Shown here one piece after another: positions 1 through 9,535 of a stretch of DNA of 64,000 nt (positions within the stretch are counted from its first letter, which is position 1; every line of letters begins with the position of its first letter). The notes under the pieces were generated by a model. That model made no database searches and had not been told where the DNA came from. It saw nothing but the letters and a program-made list of their open reading frames with translations. Source of the DNA: Ascochyta rabiei (lineage: Eukaryota; Ascomycota; Dothideomycetes; Pleosporales; Didymellaceae); contig NC_082418.1 of assembly GCF_004011695.2 (NCBI RefSeq), positions 248,001-312,000 of the forward strand, given 5' to 3'. Position numbers and translations under genes: made by a program.

Positions 1-654
1 GACACGATCACACAGTCGATGTTGGCAACCATGACGTCCGTGCGCGGAGCTTCACTTCACATGGAGGGGCAAAGCGTTGTGGAACTCCTACCCCGCCATA
101 TACGAATTTCCGCATAAAGTTTGCTCTTTGCTAGAGTAGAAGCACCTGGACCGGCACGTACGCATCCGTTTTCGAGAGCTGGCAGGCATTCCTTGGTAGG
201 TGGATCATGGGATTCTTTGAGCAAGATGAAGCTAACAAACCGGGCAGTCGCTCTCTTTGCCGACCAAACAACATTCTGCGTTACAGCTATCAACAGTTCC
301 TCTCCTTTGCTCTTCTCAGCTCAATGTAAGTCTGGTCCCATACCCTACGATCAACGTTCCCGGCTCTATATCCAACACTTCATTTGGATCTTTTTCTTCA
401 ACGGCGTTCCTTTGCCACCGAGGTGTTGCTCAGGCCGACACGATTCTTCTCTCGCCGTTTGTATAGCCACCTTTGTAAAAGACAGTGTTCCTCGTACTTT
501 CACGCCCGACCCGATTGTTGGCTGACGCAACAATGGTAGCACTAATTCGGCGTTGCATCAAGGGGCGCCCACTCAAAAGCAGCCGTGTATTACGACCACT
601 TCGCCTGAACTTCTAGGCTTCCTTGAAAATATCAAGAATCTGCCTTACGTAGAG
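1..654. other. Upstream region of the M16 peptidase gene
   Basis: No convincing coding sequence was found here. The stretch is pyrimidine-rich around 300-440 and probably holds the promoter and 5' leader of the peptidase gene starting at 655. A perfect donor-like GTAAGT at 326-331 followed by several possible AG acceptors could mark a 5'-UTR intron, but no acceptor can be chosen from sequence alone. Confidence 0.4.
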
Positions 655-3600
655 ATGAGACCAATGTCGCAGAAATCGCACTTCAAGAAGATCCAAAACT
701 TCAAAGCTGATTACGCAGACGCCGAGTTTACCCAGTATGAGTCGCAGCGAACAGGCCTACGAGTGACGGTGGTCGACCGAAAAGGTCCTAAAGTCTATGG
801 CTATTTCGCTGTCGCCACAGAGATTCATGATGACTCAGGGTCTCGTAAGTGCACCATGCCGAAAGTCAAACATTGCTGACGATGTGTAGCGCACACACTT
901 GAACACCTGATCTTCATGGGAGGGCGGAAATATCCGTACAAGGGCCTGCTGGACAAACTCTCGACCCGATCCTACTCAGACACCAATGCCTGGACGGATG
1001 TCTCCGAGACCGTTTACACGCTTTCCTCGGCAGGCTGGGAGAGCTTTGCGCAAATCCTTCCTGTCTACTTGGACCATCTGATACTGCCTACTAACACAGA
1101 TGCTGGATGCTACACTGAGGTGCATCATGTTGATGGCAAGGGTGAAGATGCAGGGTACGTAGGTTCTCTGCTCGCTTCGTCCAGTTCACTGACTCAAGAA
1201 GCGTCGTTTATGCTGAAATGCAAGCACGACAAAACCTGCAAGGCGATATGATGGATCTCCGCATGCGTCGTCTATTGTATCCGGAGGATGACGGCTTCCG
1301 CGCAGAAACAGGCGGACTGATGGAAAACCTACGCGTACTAACTGCTGAACGCATCCGCGAGTTCCACCGAGAGATGTACCAGCCAAAGAACATGCGACTG
1401 ATTCTCATTGGTGAGGTAGATCATAACAACCTCCTCGACGTTTTGGATGGATTTGAGGATGATATTGTCGATTCTGTACCCTCGTACGACGCACCCTTCA
1501 AGCGTCCCTGGGTCGAGTCCAAGCGCACGCCGCCGCTCAGCAAGACGATAGTGGACACGCTCGAGTTTCCGGAAGAAGACGAGTCTACTGGAGAGGTCCA
1601 GGTTGCCTTCCTTGGCCCTCCATCGACTGATGACCTGGCTGAGACAGCTGTCAATACCTTACTCACATACCTTGCAGGGTCGTCTGTGTCTGTGCTGGTC
1701 AACACTTTGGTGGAGAAGGAGCATCTCGCAAGTGAGGTTTACTATTTCATGAAGGACCACTACGACTCGATCATCTGGTTCACACTGAGCGCAGTGGAGA
1801 CAGACCAACTTGAAGCAGCTGAAAAGCGTTTCTTCGAAGTCCTTAGGGAGCACGTAGATGGTCCTCTTGACATGAGCTACCTGCGAGACTGCCTCCATCG
1901 CTTCAAGCGACAGGCTCGCTTTACTTCCGAGGTCAGCAACGAGGACTGGAACACTCCCATTGTCAAGGACCACATCTTTGGAAACCGCGATGGCTCCGAT
2001 CTGAAGATTACAATGGGGGATCTCAAGGTGTTCGACGAGCTCGATGGGTGGAGCGAAGATCAATGGCGCTCTTTTACCAAGAAGTGGATATCGGATGCCC
2101 ACCACGTTACTTTGTTCGGCAAGCCTTCAGCATCTTTGAACGAGAAGATGAAAGCTGAAGAAGTCGCACGAGTCAAAGCGCAGCAAGAGAAGCTTGGTGA
2201 AGAAGGTCTCAAGAAGCTGGCAGAGAAGCTAAAGGAGGCTCAGGATCAGAACAACAAGCCTATTCCAGAGGAACTGATTGCAAGCTTCAAGGTGCCCAGC
2301 ACTGATTCGATCCACTTCTTTGAAACTACCTCAGCACGCTCAGGACTTGCGAAAAAGTTGGGTACGGCCGACACCAAGATTCAGCAGATCATTGATCGGG
2401 ACGAGAGCGGGCTGCCGCTTTTCGTCCACTTCGAGCACATTCCGACTTCTTTTGTGCATTTTGGCCTGGCTCTAGGGACGTCTAGTCTGCCCACGGAGTT
2501 GAAGCCTCTGCTCGGTATCTATCTTACCAACTTCTTCGCCACACCTGTCGTAAAAGACGGCAAGCGTATCGAGTTTGAGGAGGTCATCACCAAACTTGAG
2601 CAAGACACCATCGAGTACACTCTAGGAAGAGCCACTGATATTGGCAATTCTGAGATGCTTCACATTCACTTCGTTGCAGAAGAAGAGAAGTTCGAGACTG
2701 TTGTCCAATGGCTCAAGACACTGCTCGTAGACTCAGTGTTTGACGTTGAGAGGATCAAGGCTACTGTCATCAAGATGCTGGCGAACGTGCCAGACGAAAA
2801 GCGTGATGGCAACGGCATGGCACTTGCCATCGACAAGATGATCCACTACGACACTACCTCTTCGGTCCGCGCTACAACTACCCTCGTCAAGGCCTTGTAC
2901 CTGAAGCGTACCCTGAAGCTGCTCAACACCGACCCTCAACAGGTCGTCGACAAGCTTGAGGCCCTGCGAAAGCATCTCCTCACCTTCTCAAACATGCGCC
3001 TAATTGTTACAGCGAACCTCGAGACCCTCAAAAACCCGGTTTCCACCTTCAAACATCTCACAAGCGCCATCAAGCCAGGCTCGAATCCTACCGTCAACCC
3101 TATCGATGATCGCAACAAGCTCCTCTCTGACATCGGTCGCAACCCGGGCGGTGCGCACTACATTGTCACCATGCCCATCGACACATCCTACGGCATCTTC
3201 ACCTCCAAGGGTCCTAAGGGGTACACGGCTCCGCAACTACCACCACTCCTGGTCACTCTCGCAATTCTCGAGGCTGTTGAGGGACCGATGTGGGTCGCCA
3301 TCCGTGGTACGGGTCTTGCTTACGGCACATCGTTCTACCGCGATGTAGAGACTGGAAAGTTGAAGTTTGTGGTGTACAACAGCCCGAATGTATTCAAGGC
3401 ATTCGACGCAGCAAAGACACTGATTCTGGAGCTTGCAGATGGCACAAAATCTTTTGACAAGATGTCGCTCGAGGGTGCTATTTCGACCATCGTCAGGGGC
3501 TTTGTAGACGAGCGGGATACTATGGTTGAAGCAGCCAAGAGCTCGTTCATTGATCTTGTCGTACGCGGCGTCGACAAGGAGTGGCAGGACTGGGTCCTCC

Positions 3601-3939
3601 GCGAAGTGCGCAAGATCACCGAGGAGGATGTCAAGCGCACCTTGAAGGAGGTTGTCTCGGCTATCTTCGAGCCCGAGAAGGTTGACGTCGTTGTCACATG
3701 TGGCGGCATCCTGACTGAGGTGAGTGGAACATGGCACTTTTGAAATCACAATCGCTAACGAGGTGCAGAACCTGCAAAAAGAATTTGAAAAGGCAGGCTT
3801 CAAGCCTCAGACTAAGACCCTTGCTGATTTCTACGAATCGTACGGTCTCGAAGGTGACGAGGAGGATGACGACGACGATGACGAGGAGGACAGCGACGAA
3901 GGCTCAGACGACGAGAGTGGTGATGAGATGGAAGAGTAG
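655..3939 (+). CDS. M16 family zinc metallopeptidase (insulinase-like, yeast YOL098C/Sdd3-like)
   Basis: Exons by splice consensus and frame are 655-844, 890-1154, 1202-3719 and 3769-3939; the introns are 45, 47 and 49 nt. The protein is about 1,050 residues. Exon 2 opens with the inverted zinc site HTLEH (HxxEH) at about residues 65-69, which exists only when the first intron is removed. This is the hallmark of pitrilysin/insulinase-type M16 enzymes, which hydrolyse peptides in a closed chamber made of two homologous halves; the long C-terminal half (exon 3) fits that architecture. The reading KKIQNFKADYADAEF near the N-terminus matches the opening of the fungal YOL098C-type subfamily, so the start is taken at 655, with an in-frame ATG at 664 as alternative. 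The C-terminus is a strongly acidic Asp/Glu/Ser tail (about the last 35 residues). No signal peptide or transit peptide is evident, suggesting a cytosolic enzyme. Substrate unknown. Confidence 0.88.
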
Positions 3940-5341
3940 GGCCAGTTGCTATGGTCCAAGTTCAATTCACGTACAAACAAAGGAGGCGGGCGTCAAAGGT
4001 CTACGTGCTGTGCCTGTGTTGATAGAGTGAGGCTCTGCGAATACATGCTCCAAATCGACCTCCGATTTTATTGTGATACTGGCCTCAAGACGATAAACTG
4101 TAGGGCAACAAGTGAGCTCTGGCCAGAACACATACGACATGGAAGCCGTCTCCATGCTGTTGACCCAAGACATTGCCATGAGCCTGCAAGATTGTGATCA
4201 TTTTGTCGTTCTCCACAAATCCATCCGTCTCAAACATGCCAATTTTCCTCGGGATGGATCAGCAGCATCGCAGTGGAAGCCTCACGCACCGTGAATAGCA
4301 ACAAAGCAACAGCAAACACGCCTCAACAGCCGTTCTGCACACGCGTCGCAAGATGACATGACGGGCAGAGTTCCAGGCTGCACGAGAAAATCGGACTGCC
4401 ACCGGCCAAGCCGATGTCTTGCGCAAGCAGCTCCACAGCACGTCACCACCCATGATCTGCGACAGGGAGTTTGAGCATGGTGAAACAGAATGCCTGGCGA
4501 TCGCCCATGGCCCAGCAAACAATGTCAGGGACGGGGGACTCGGTGTCCTTGGGCGCATTATTGCGGCTCGCTAGGAAACGCTGCGCGACCGTTCAGCCTG
4601 CACCAGGCCCTGCCCAGCACGTCGAGGAGGCGCTAGCGCGGGCTCCAGACGACTACACGCGTGTGACGACGCGCTGCACCAGCGTGCAGGCTTTGCTTGG
4701 GGAAACGTGCTAGCAGGTTCTGAATCGTGCTATCGGTAGAACAAGCGGTGCGGGATTTCCGATGGCGTGGCGTAAGCGGTTTTGCTCTCGTGGAGGCGAA
4801 GTGCGCAGCAGAGCCGCAACGGCACTAAGCAACTGCGTGGCTGTGGCTGGGCGCGGGCTAAAAATACTCGGAGGCTGGCCTGTCTGCCAAGCGTCTGCCA
4901 ATCACAGCCGCGGATGCAGGCGTTGACAGCTCGCGTGGTTGGGTCACCCCTGCGCACGGCTGGGAAGCGGGTTCCTTGCAGCTGGGAGCCTGGATTTTGT
5001 GTGGATGCACACGACATGGCGACGGGGGGCGGAGGTTGGTCATGGCTGGGAGAGCCCCGGCGGCGTACGTATGCTTGTGCTGTGGGACGGGGTTGTAACG
5101 GGACTGGGTTGCTAAGGGACTGGCTTGTTTGTTGGGAGGGGAGCGGGCTCAGGAGATGGACGGATGGACCGAAGGCGAGATGAGAGATATAAGACACTGC
5201 TGTCGTCCCACCGTTCTTGTTGATCTCATCACCCAACGCAAACAATCAATCCATCCCCTCGCTCCAATTCTCTCTACAACATAGTCTAATACCACCACCT
5301 CAAACCAACCAACCAACCAACCAACCACCACACATATCAAA
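3940..5341. other. Intergenic region with promoter of the small secreted-protein gene
   Basis: No gene could be supported in this 1.4 kb. The right end looks like a promoter: a TATA-like element (gatataag) near 5186-5193 lies about 150 bp before the ATG at 5342. It is followed by a pyrimidine-rich leader and a (CCAA)n tract at about 5311-5333. Confidence 0.45.
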
Positions 5342-5578
5342 ATGCAGTTCTCCATCGTCCTCGCTGCCCTCGCTGCCACCGCCTCGGCCCAGTACGCCGC
5401 CAACAGCACATCCACCTCTGCCTCGGGCACAGGCGCCGTCTCCGTGCAGCCCAGCGGCACCGGCGGCAGCACGCCCAAGCCGACCGGCAGCACTACGCCC
5501 TTTACGGGCGGCGCGAGCCAGCTGACGGGCTCAGCGCTGGGGCTGATTGTCGCCGGCGGCGTCGCGCTGATGTTGTAA
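5342..5578 (+). CDS. Small secreted GPI-anchor-like Ser/Thr/Gly-rich protein (78 aa)
   Basis: Single exon, 78 residues. Residues 1-17 form a classical signal peptide (short positive-free start, hydrophobic core, ASA-Q cleavage). The middle is almost only Ser, Thr, Gly, Pro and Ala. The last 15-17 residues are hydrophobic and preceded by small residues, as in a GPI-attachment signal. The likely mature product is therefore a very short, O-glycosylated peptide on the plasma membrane or cell wall. It has no cysteines, so it is not a typical cysteine-rich effector. Codon usage is GC3-rich like its neighbours. The strong TATA-like promoter and long pyrimidine leader suggest high expression. The function cannot be assigned; many Pezizomycotina carry similar tiny GPI proteins. 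Confidence 0.75.
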   Translation: MQFSIVLAALAATASAQYAANSTSTSASGTGAVSVQPSGTGGSTPKPTGSTTPFTGGASQLTGSALGLIVAGGVALML

Positions 5579-6252
5579 ACGACCTCCTTTCTTTGGCTCT
5601 GAGCCTCTGAGCCGAGGACCGCTTGTATGCACACGCCATTTGGCGCTCTTTCAAACCCACACTATTCGACACACCTTTCGTCTTTGAATATATACCTTGG
5701 CCTTTGTGGATCTTTGAACCTCGGGAATTTCTATCTTAATCGGCGTACTCGGGACCCTGCCCGTTCGGTATCGAATCAGCGCGCGGCATAGCACAGCCCA
5801 TTGGCATTGGCATTTGCATTTGCATTGCATTACAAACCCCACACAAACAAGACACAGACAGTCATTCAGACCTTGTCAGGCGAGATGGTCGTGCATCCAC
5901 AATCATCTGATGCGCGAGGGAAAGCAGCAAAAACAACAAATCAATAGAAAAACAATTAATATCACGCTTCACTATCACTTTACCTATTTGTCGTGCAGCT
6001 TTCTCTCTCTCTCTCTCTCTCTCTCTCCCTTCCACCCCAGCAGTCAGCAGTCAGCAGTTAGCAGCAAGAATCCCACCACCATCCACCTAACAACACAAGT
6101 CCCACGACCCATCCACCATAGATCCAACAAGCCACATCACTGCATCAGCCGACACCAGGCAGCTTTTCCGCCCGTCGATAGATCTCGCAATACACCACGC
6201 CTTGTACGCTTGCGGTGCTGGTTCAACGTCTTGTGGTGTGGCATTGCATAGT
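5579..6252. other. 3' flank with (TC)n microsatellite
   Basis: No gene seen. It contains the 3' UTR of the small secreted-protein gene, a repeated ttggcattggcatttgcatt motif near 5800-5828 and a (TC)13-type microsatellite at about 6001-6027, followed by cagtcagcagtcagcag repeats at about 6041-6060. Confidence 0.5.
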
Positions 6253-7134
6253 ATTATTCCGCAGGCTCGGTATAGGTAGCAAATGATGTACACAACTGGC
6301 ACTAGATAGAGAGGAATACTTTACTGTTGTGGTGTATACTGTTATATTGTGTTGTATATAATTAGGCTATATAACGCTACTCTTTACCTTGCTAGTTAAA
6401 GTTTTAGTAGTATATTATTTCTTATACTGTTTTAGTATAGTATAGTATATATTATTAGGTAGCTAGGTATATGTATTAGATAAATATACACAACTAGCAC
6501 TAAATAGAGACAAATACGTTACGTTATGTTACGTGTAACTTAGGCTGCACAACGCTAATCTTAACAAGCTCTACCTTGCTAGTCTTAAGGTCTAGCAGTA
6601 CTAGCTACCTAGTCTCTAGAAGTGTAGTATGCTAGTAAATTATATAGTGTCTTATAGTATAGTATGTATTATTAGGTAGCTAGGTATAGGTATTAGATTA
6701 ATGTACACAACTAGCATTAAATAGAGAGAGGAATGTAAAGCTATTATATTATGTTACGTATAACTTAGGCTGCACAACGCTAATCTATAAGCTCTACCTT
6801 GCTAGTCTTAAGGTCTAGCAGCACTAGCTTCCTAGTCTCTAGAAGTGTAGTATGCTAGTAAATTATATAGTGTAGTATAGTACAGTATGTATTATTAGGT
6901 AGCTAGGCATAGGTATTAGATTAATGTACACAACTAGCACTAAATAGAGAGAGGAATGCAAAGCTATTATGTTATGTTACGTGCAACTTAGGCTGCACAA
7001 CGCTAATCTTAACAAGCTCTACCTTACTAGTCTTAAGGTCTAGCAGTACTTGCTACCTAGTCTCTAGAAGTGTGGTATGCTAGAAAATTATATAGTGTCT
7101 TATAGTGTTATAGTATAGTGTGGTATAGTACAGT
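6253..7134. repeat. AT-rich, RIP-mutated tandem array of the POL31 3' end
   Basis: Four tandem units begin at about 6253, 6451, 6668 and 6891 (lengths about 198, 217, 223 and 244 bp). A fifth, unmutated unit starts at about 7135 and runs into the 3' end of the POL31 coding region to about 7335. Each unit holds the downstream flank plus roughly the last 110 bp of the POL31 CDS. In an alignment of the copy at about 6533-6640 with the intact copy at 7226-7335 I count about 25 substitutions, all C-to-T or G-to-A, plus one single-base indel. That one-sided transition pattern is the signature of repeat-induced point mutation. The first unit is the most degraded. The array has no coding capacity. 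Confidence 0.9.
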
Positions 7135-7215
7135 ATTGTTAGGTAGCTGGGCATGGGTATCAGATAAATGTACACGACTAGCACTGAATAGAGAGAGGGA
7201 TGCAAAGCTATCACG

Positions 7216-8764
7216 TCATGTTACGTGCGACTCAGGCTGCACGACGCCAATCTCGACAAGCTCCACCTCGCTGGTCTCGAGGTCCAGCAGCACCAGCTGC
7301 CCGGTCTCCCGGAAGCGCGGCACGCTGATGAGCAGCACTTGTTGACCATCGGGGCCCTCGATGACCTTTTTTCCGAACTGGTCCTGGCACCCGGCGAAGT
7401 AGACGTGTGGGCAGTCGTTGACGAGCAGCGGGTCGTCGTCTTGGAAGGGGTAGCACCACAGCGTGTCCGGGGCGGTGGGCGCAATGCAACGCCAGCGGAG
7501 CATCATCTCCATGACGTCCAGCGCGTTGACGTCGTCGACGTATTTCAGCAGGTCGGCGACCGTCTGGCCGCCGGTGCCCAGCACGCGGTAGCCTTCCACG
7601 TCGCCCTGCCACGGGTTGGTGACCGTGTCGAGGCCGTGTATGGTCTCGTTCGTTTTGGCCGGGGGCTCGGCGTAGAGCCTGCTCTTGGGGAAGAGGGCCG
7701 GGTGGAGGGGCTGCTGGGGCAGTGCGACGTTGGCAGGGTCGTTTGCGCCGGGCAGGAGGGTGATGGGGAGAGAGGGCAGGAGGTCGGAGAGGAGCTCGTC
7801 CAGTCGTTCGGCGGGCGAGGCGTTGTAGGACGAGGCGTCGTAGCCGTAGGCGTGCTTCTTGCTCTTCTTCTCGGCAAAGTCGTCTCGCGAGAGGATGGGG
7901 CTTGCGTGTGAGAGCGAATCGCCGGCTATGACGAGGCGCGATATCGTGCTCGCGGCGGCCTGTGTGGGCGGCCCTGTCGCTTCGCCGGCGAGGTACTCGA
8001 GCAGCAGGTTGAGCGCCAGCTCGTCGTCGTCTGCGCCGGTGATGTGCAGGCCCGAGACAATGGCCAGTCGCGCCGGGGCCGCGCGGTTGGGTGTTTGTTT
8101 CTTCGCAAGCGCCAGGGCCGCATCGTCGCGTTCCCAGCGCCGGGGCTGGCGTGGCAGGTCGGCGTACTGGGTCGCAATGACGTGGAAGGTGCCGTCTGCC
8201 TGCTCTGTGCCGAGCGCTGCCAACACGCAGCCGGTGACGTACGTCGACGTCAGGCTCTCGCCGGTGACGCGCAGACGTCCCGACTCGTCCTCCAGCATCA
8301 TCTCGTCCTGGGCGCCGGACACGTACGTCTCGCGGGGCGGCGGGGCGGCGATCCAGTGCTCCTTGGAGATGTCGTCCAGCACGTTGGGCTTCAGCGCCAT
8401 CTCCATGTAGACGGTGCCGACGATCCAGCACAGCTCGCCCTGCCGCACGTCGAGCACGCGCTGGACAAACGCGGGCTTGTCGCCCCCCAGCTCAAACTCG
8501 TCCCACGCGTCGTGTGCCTTTGTCTTGACCGCCTTCCTCAGCCGCGCCAGCCGCAGGAAGTACATGTCGGCGAACTGGTGAGCGTAGTTCTTCTCCGTGC
8601 CCTTGGGGAGGTCGAAGGTGTGCAGCGGCTTGTACTGGGACTCGCGCCGACTGGGTGTCGAAGGGGCATCCCCGCTGTCGTCTTTTTGTCAGCTGGCCGT
8701 TGGCGTGATTGGCGGGCTTGGGCAGAGCCTACAAGGGCGCGCCTCTTAGCATGTTGCCGTCCAT
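7216..8764 (-). CDS. POL31: DNA polymerase delta small subunit (Pol31/Cdc1/POLD2)
   Basis: Exons are 8764-8733 (32 nt) and 8674-7216; one 58-nt intron (8732-8675) with donor GTAGGC, branch CTGAC and acceptor CAG. The product is 496 residues, the usual size for this subunit. Recognition rests on the conserved N-terminal [12 protein letters not shown] segment, the OB-fold region, and the calcineurin-like but catalytically dead phosphoesterase domain with [15 protein letters not shown] and [20 protein letters not shown]. The C-terminus carries the [18 protein letters not shown] and [14 protein letters not shown] blocks. The subunit bridges the Pol3 catalytic subunit and Pol32, and is also part of polymerase zeta; it acts in the nucleus in lagging-strand synthesis. 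The last 110 bp and 3' flank are tandemly duplicated and RIP-mutated downstream (6253-7134) while this copy stays intact. A 12-bp minisatellite begins 16 bp upstream of the start codon. Confidence 0.93.
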
Positions 8765-8780
8765 GGTGTGGGAGAGGGGG

Positions 8781-8893
8781 TGGGCAGGGGAGTGGGCAGA
8801 GGAGTGGGCAGGGGAGTGGGCAGAGGAGTGGGCAGAGGAGTGGGCAGAGGAGTGGGCAGAGGAGTGGGCAGAGGAGTGGGCAGGGGAGTGGGC
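8781..8893. repeat. 12-bp minisatellite upstream of POL31
   Basis: About nine tandem copies of a 12-bp unit (agtgggcagagg with an occasional agtgggcagggg variant). The array lies 16 bp upstream of the POL31 start codon, so it falls in that gene's 5' UTR or core promoter. On the POL31 strand it reads as a pyrimidine-rich CCTCTGCCCACT tract. It is followed by a CACGTG palindrome at about 8892-8897. Confidence 0.9.
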
Positions 8894-9535
8894 ACGTGTT
8901 TGGGCGACGCGGGGAGCAAGTCGCGTCGTTGGCACGTCGCGTCACGCTATCCGGAACGGGCTGTGTAAGGCGCCGACTTCACTCTGTCCATCTGGGTTTC
9001 CAGCAAACAAACACTCGTGTACGAGGGGACGCGCTGGGAGAAATCATAGCAGTATTCCAAATCAAACGAGCCATCTCATGCGGCTTCCTATGCTACAAGT
9101 CGATACGAGTCCCAACACCATCAAGCCCAATCCATTCTTCGTGTATTCCACCATCGAGCCCAACATATTCCTCGTGTATTCCACCAACACGCGCCGAGCA
9201 TCCAAGCAAAAACTCAGCCAGACTCGAGCTGCCCGGATCGGCTGAGAGGCCAAAGCCAAACACTAGCCTACATCCAGGAAAGAAAAAAGGGTAAACAAAA
9301 GTGCCTGCGGCTAGCAAGCGGGTATGCGAAGTGAGTATGACAGCACGCTAAAGCGCCATGTCCCAATAACGCCAGATAATGATGAGGATGAGCATGGATC
9401 GGTCTTCGCTTGCTCATGTCCAATGGGCAAGGCGGATAACAATGGCGAATGCCTGAGCCCACAGATCCAGCCCTGGGTCCTCGAAATTAGGTTTCAGAAA
9501 TTAGACAAAACGTAATACATCGTGTCGTGCGTCCA
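8894..9535. other. Intergenic region between POL31 and the RhoGAP gene
   Basis: No gene is supported. It contains an imperfect direct duplication (about 35 bp) around 9110-9190 with the shared core cgtgtattccaccatcgagcc / cgtgtattccaccaac. The rest probably covers the POL31 promoter and the 3' UTR of the RhoGAP gene. Confidence 0.4.

Noticed and set aside
121..525. 134-codon frame upstream of the M16 peptidase
   Set aside because: No ATG-based start in good context, no domain, and it overlaps the pyrimidine-rich leader with a donor-like GTAAGT.
7225..8431. Long open frames antisense or out of frame within POL31
   Set aside because: GC-rich third positions keep other frames open; the products are Arg/Ala/Pro-rich with no domain, whereas the POL31 frame is strongly conserved.
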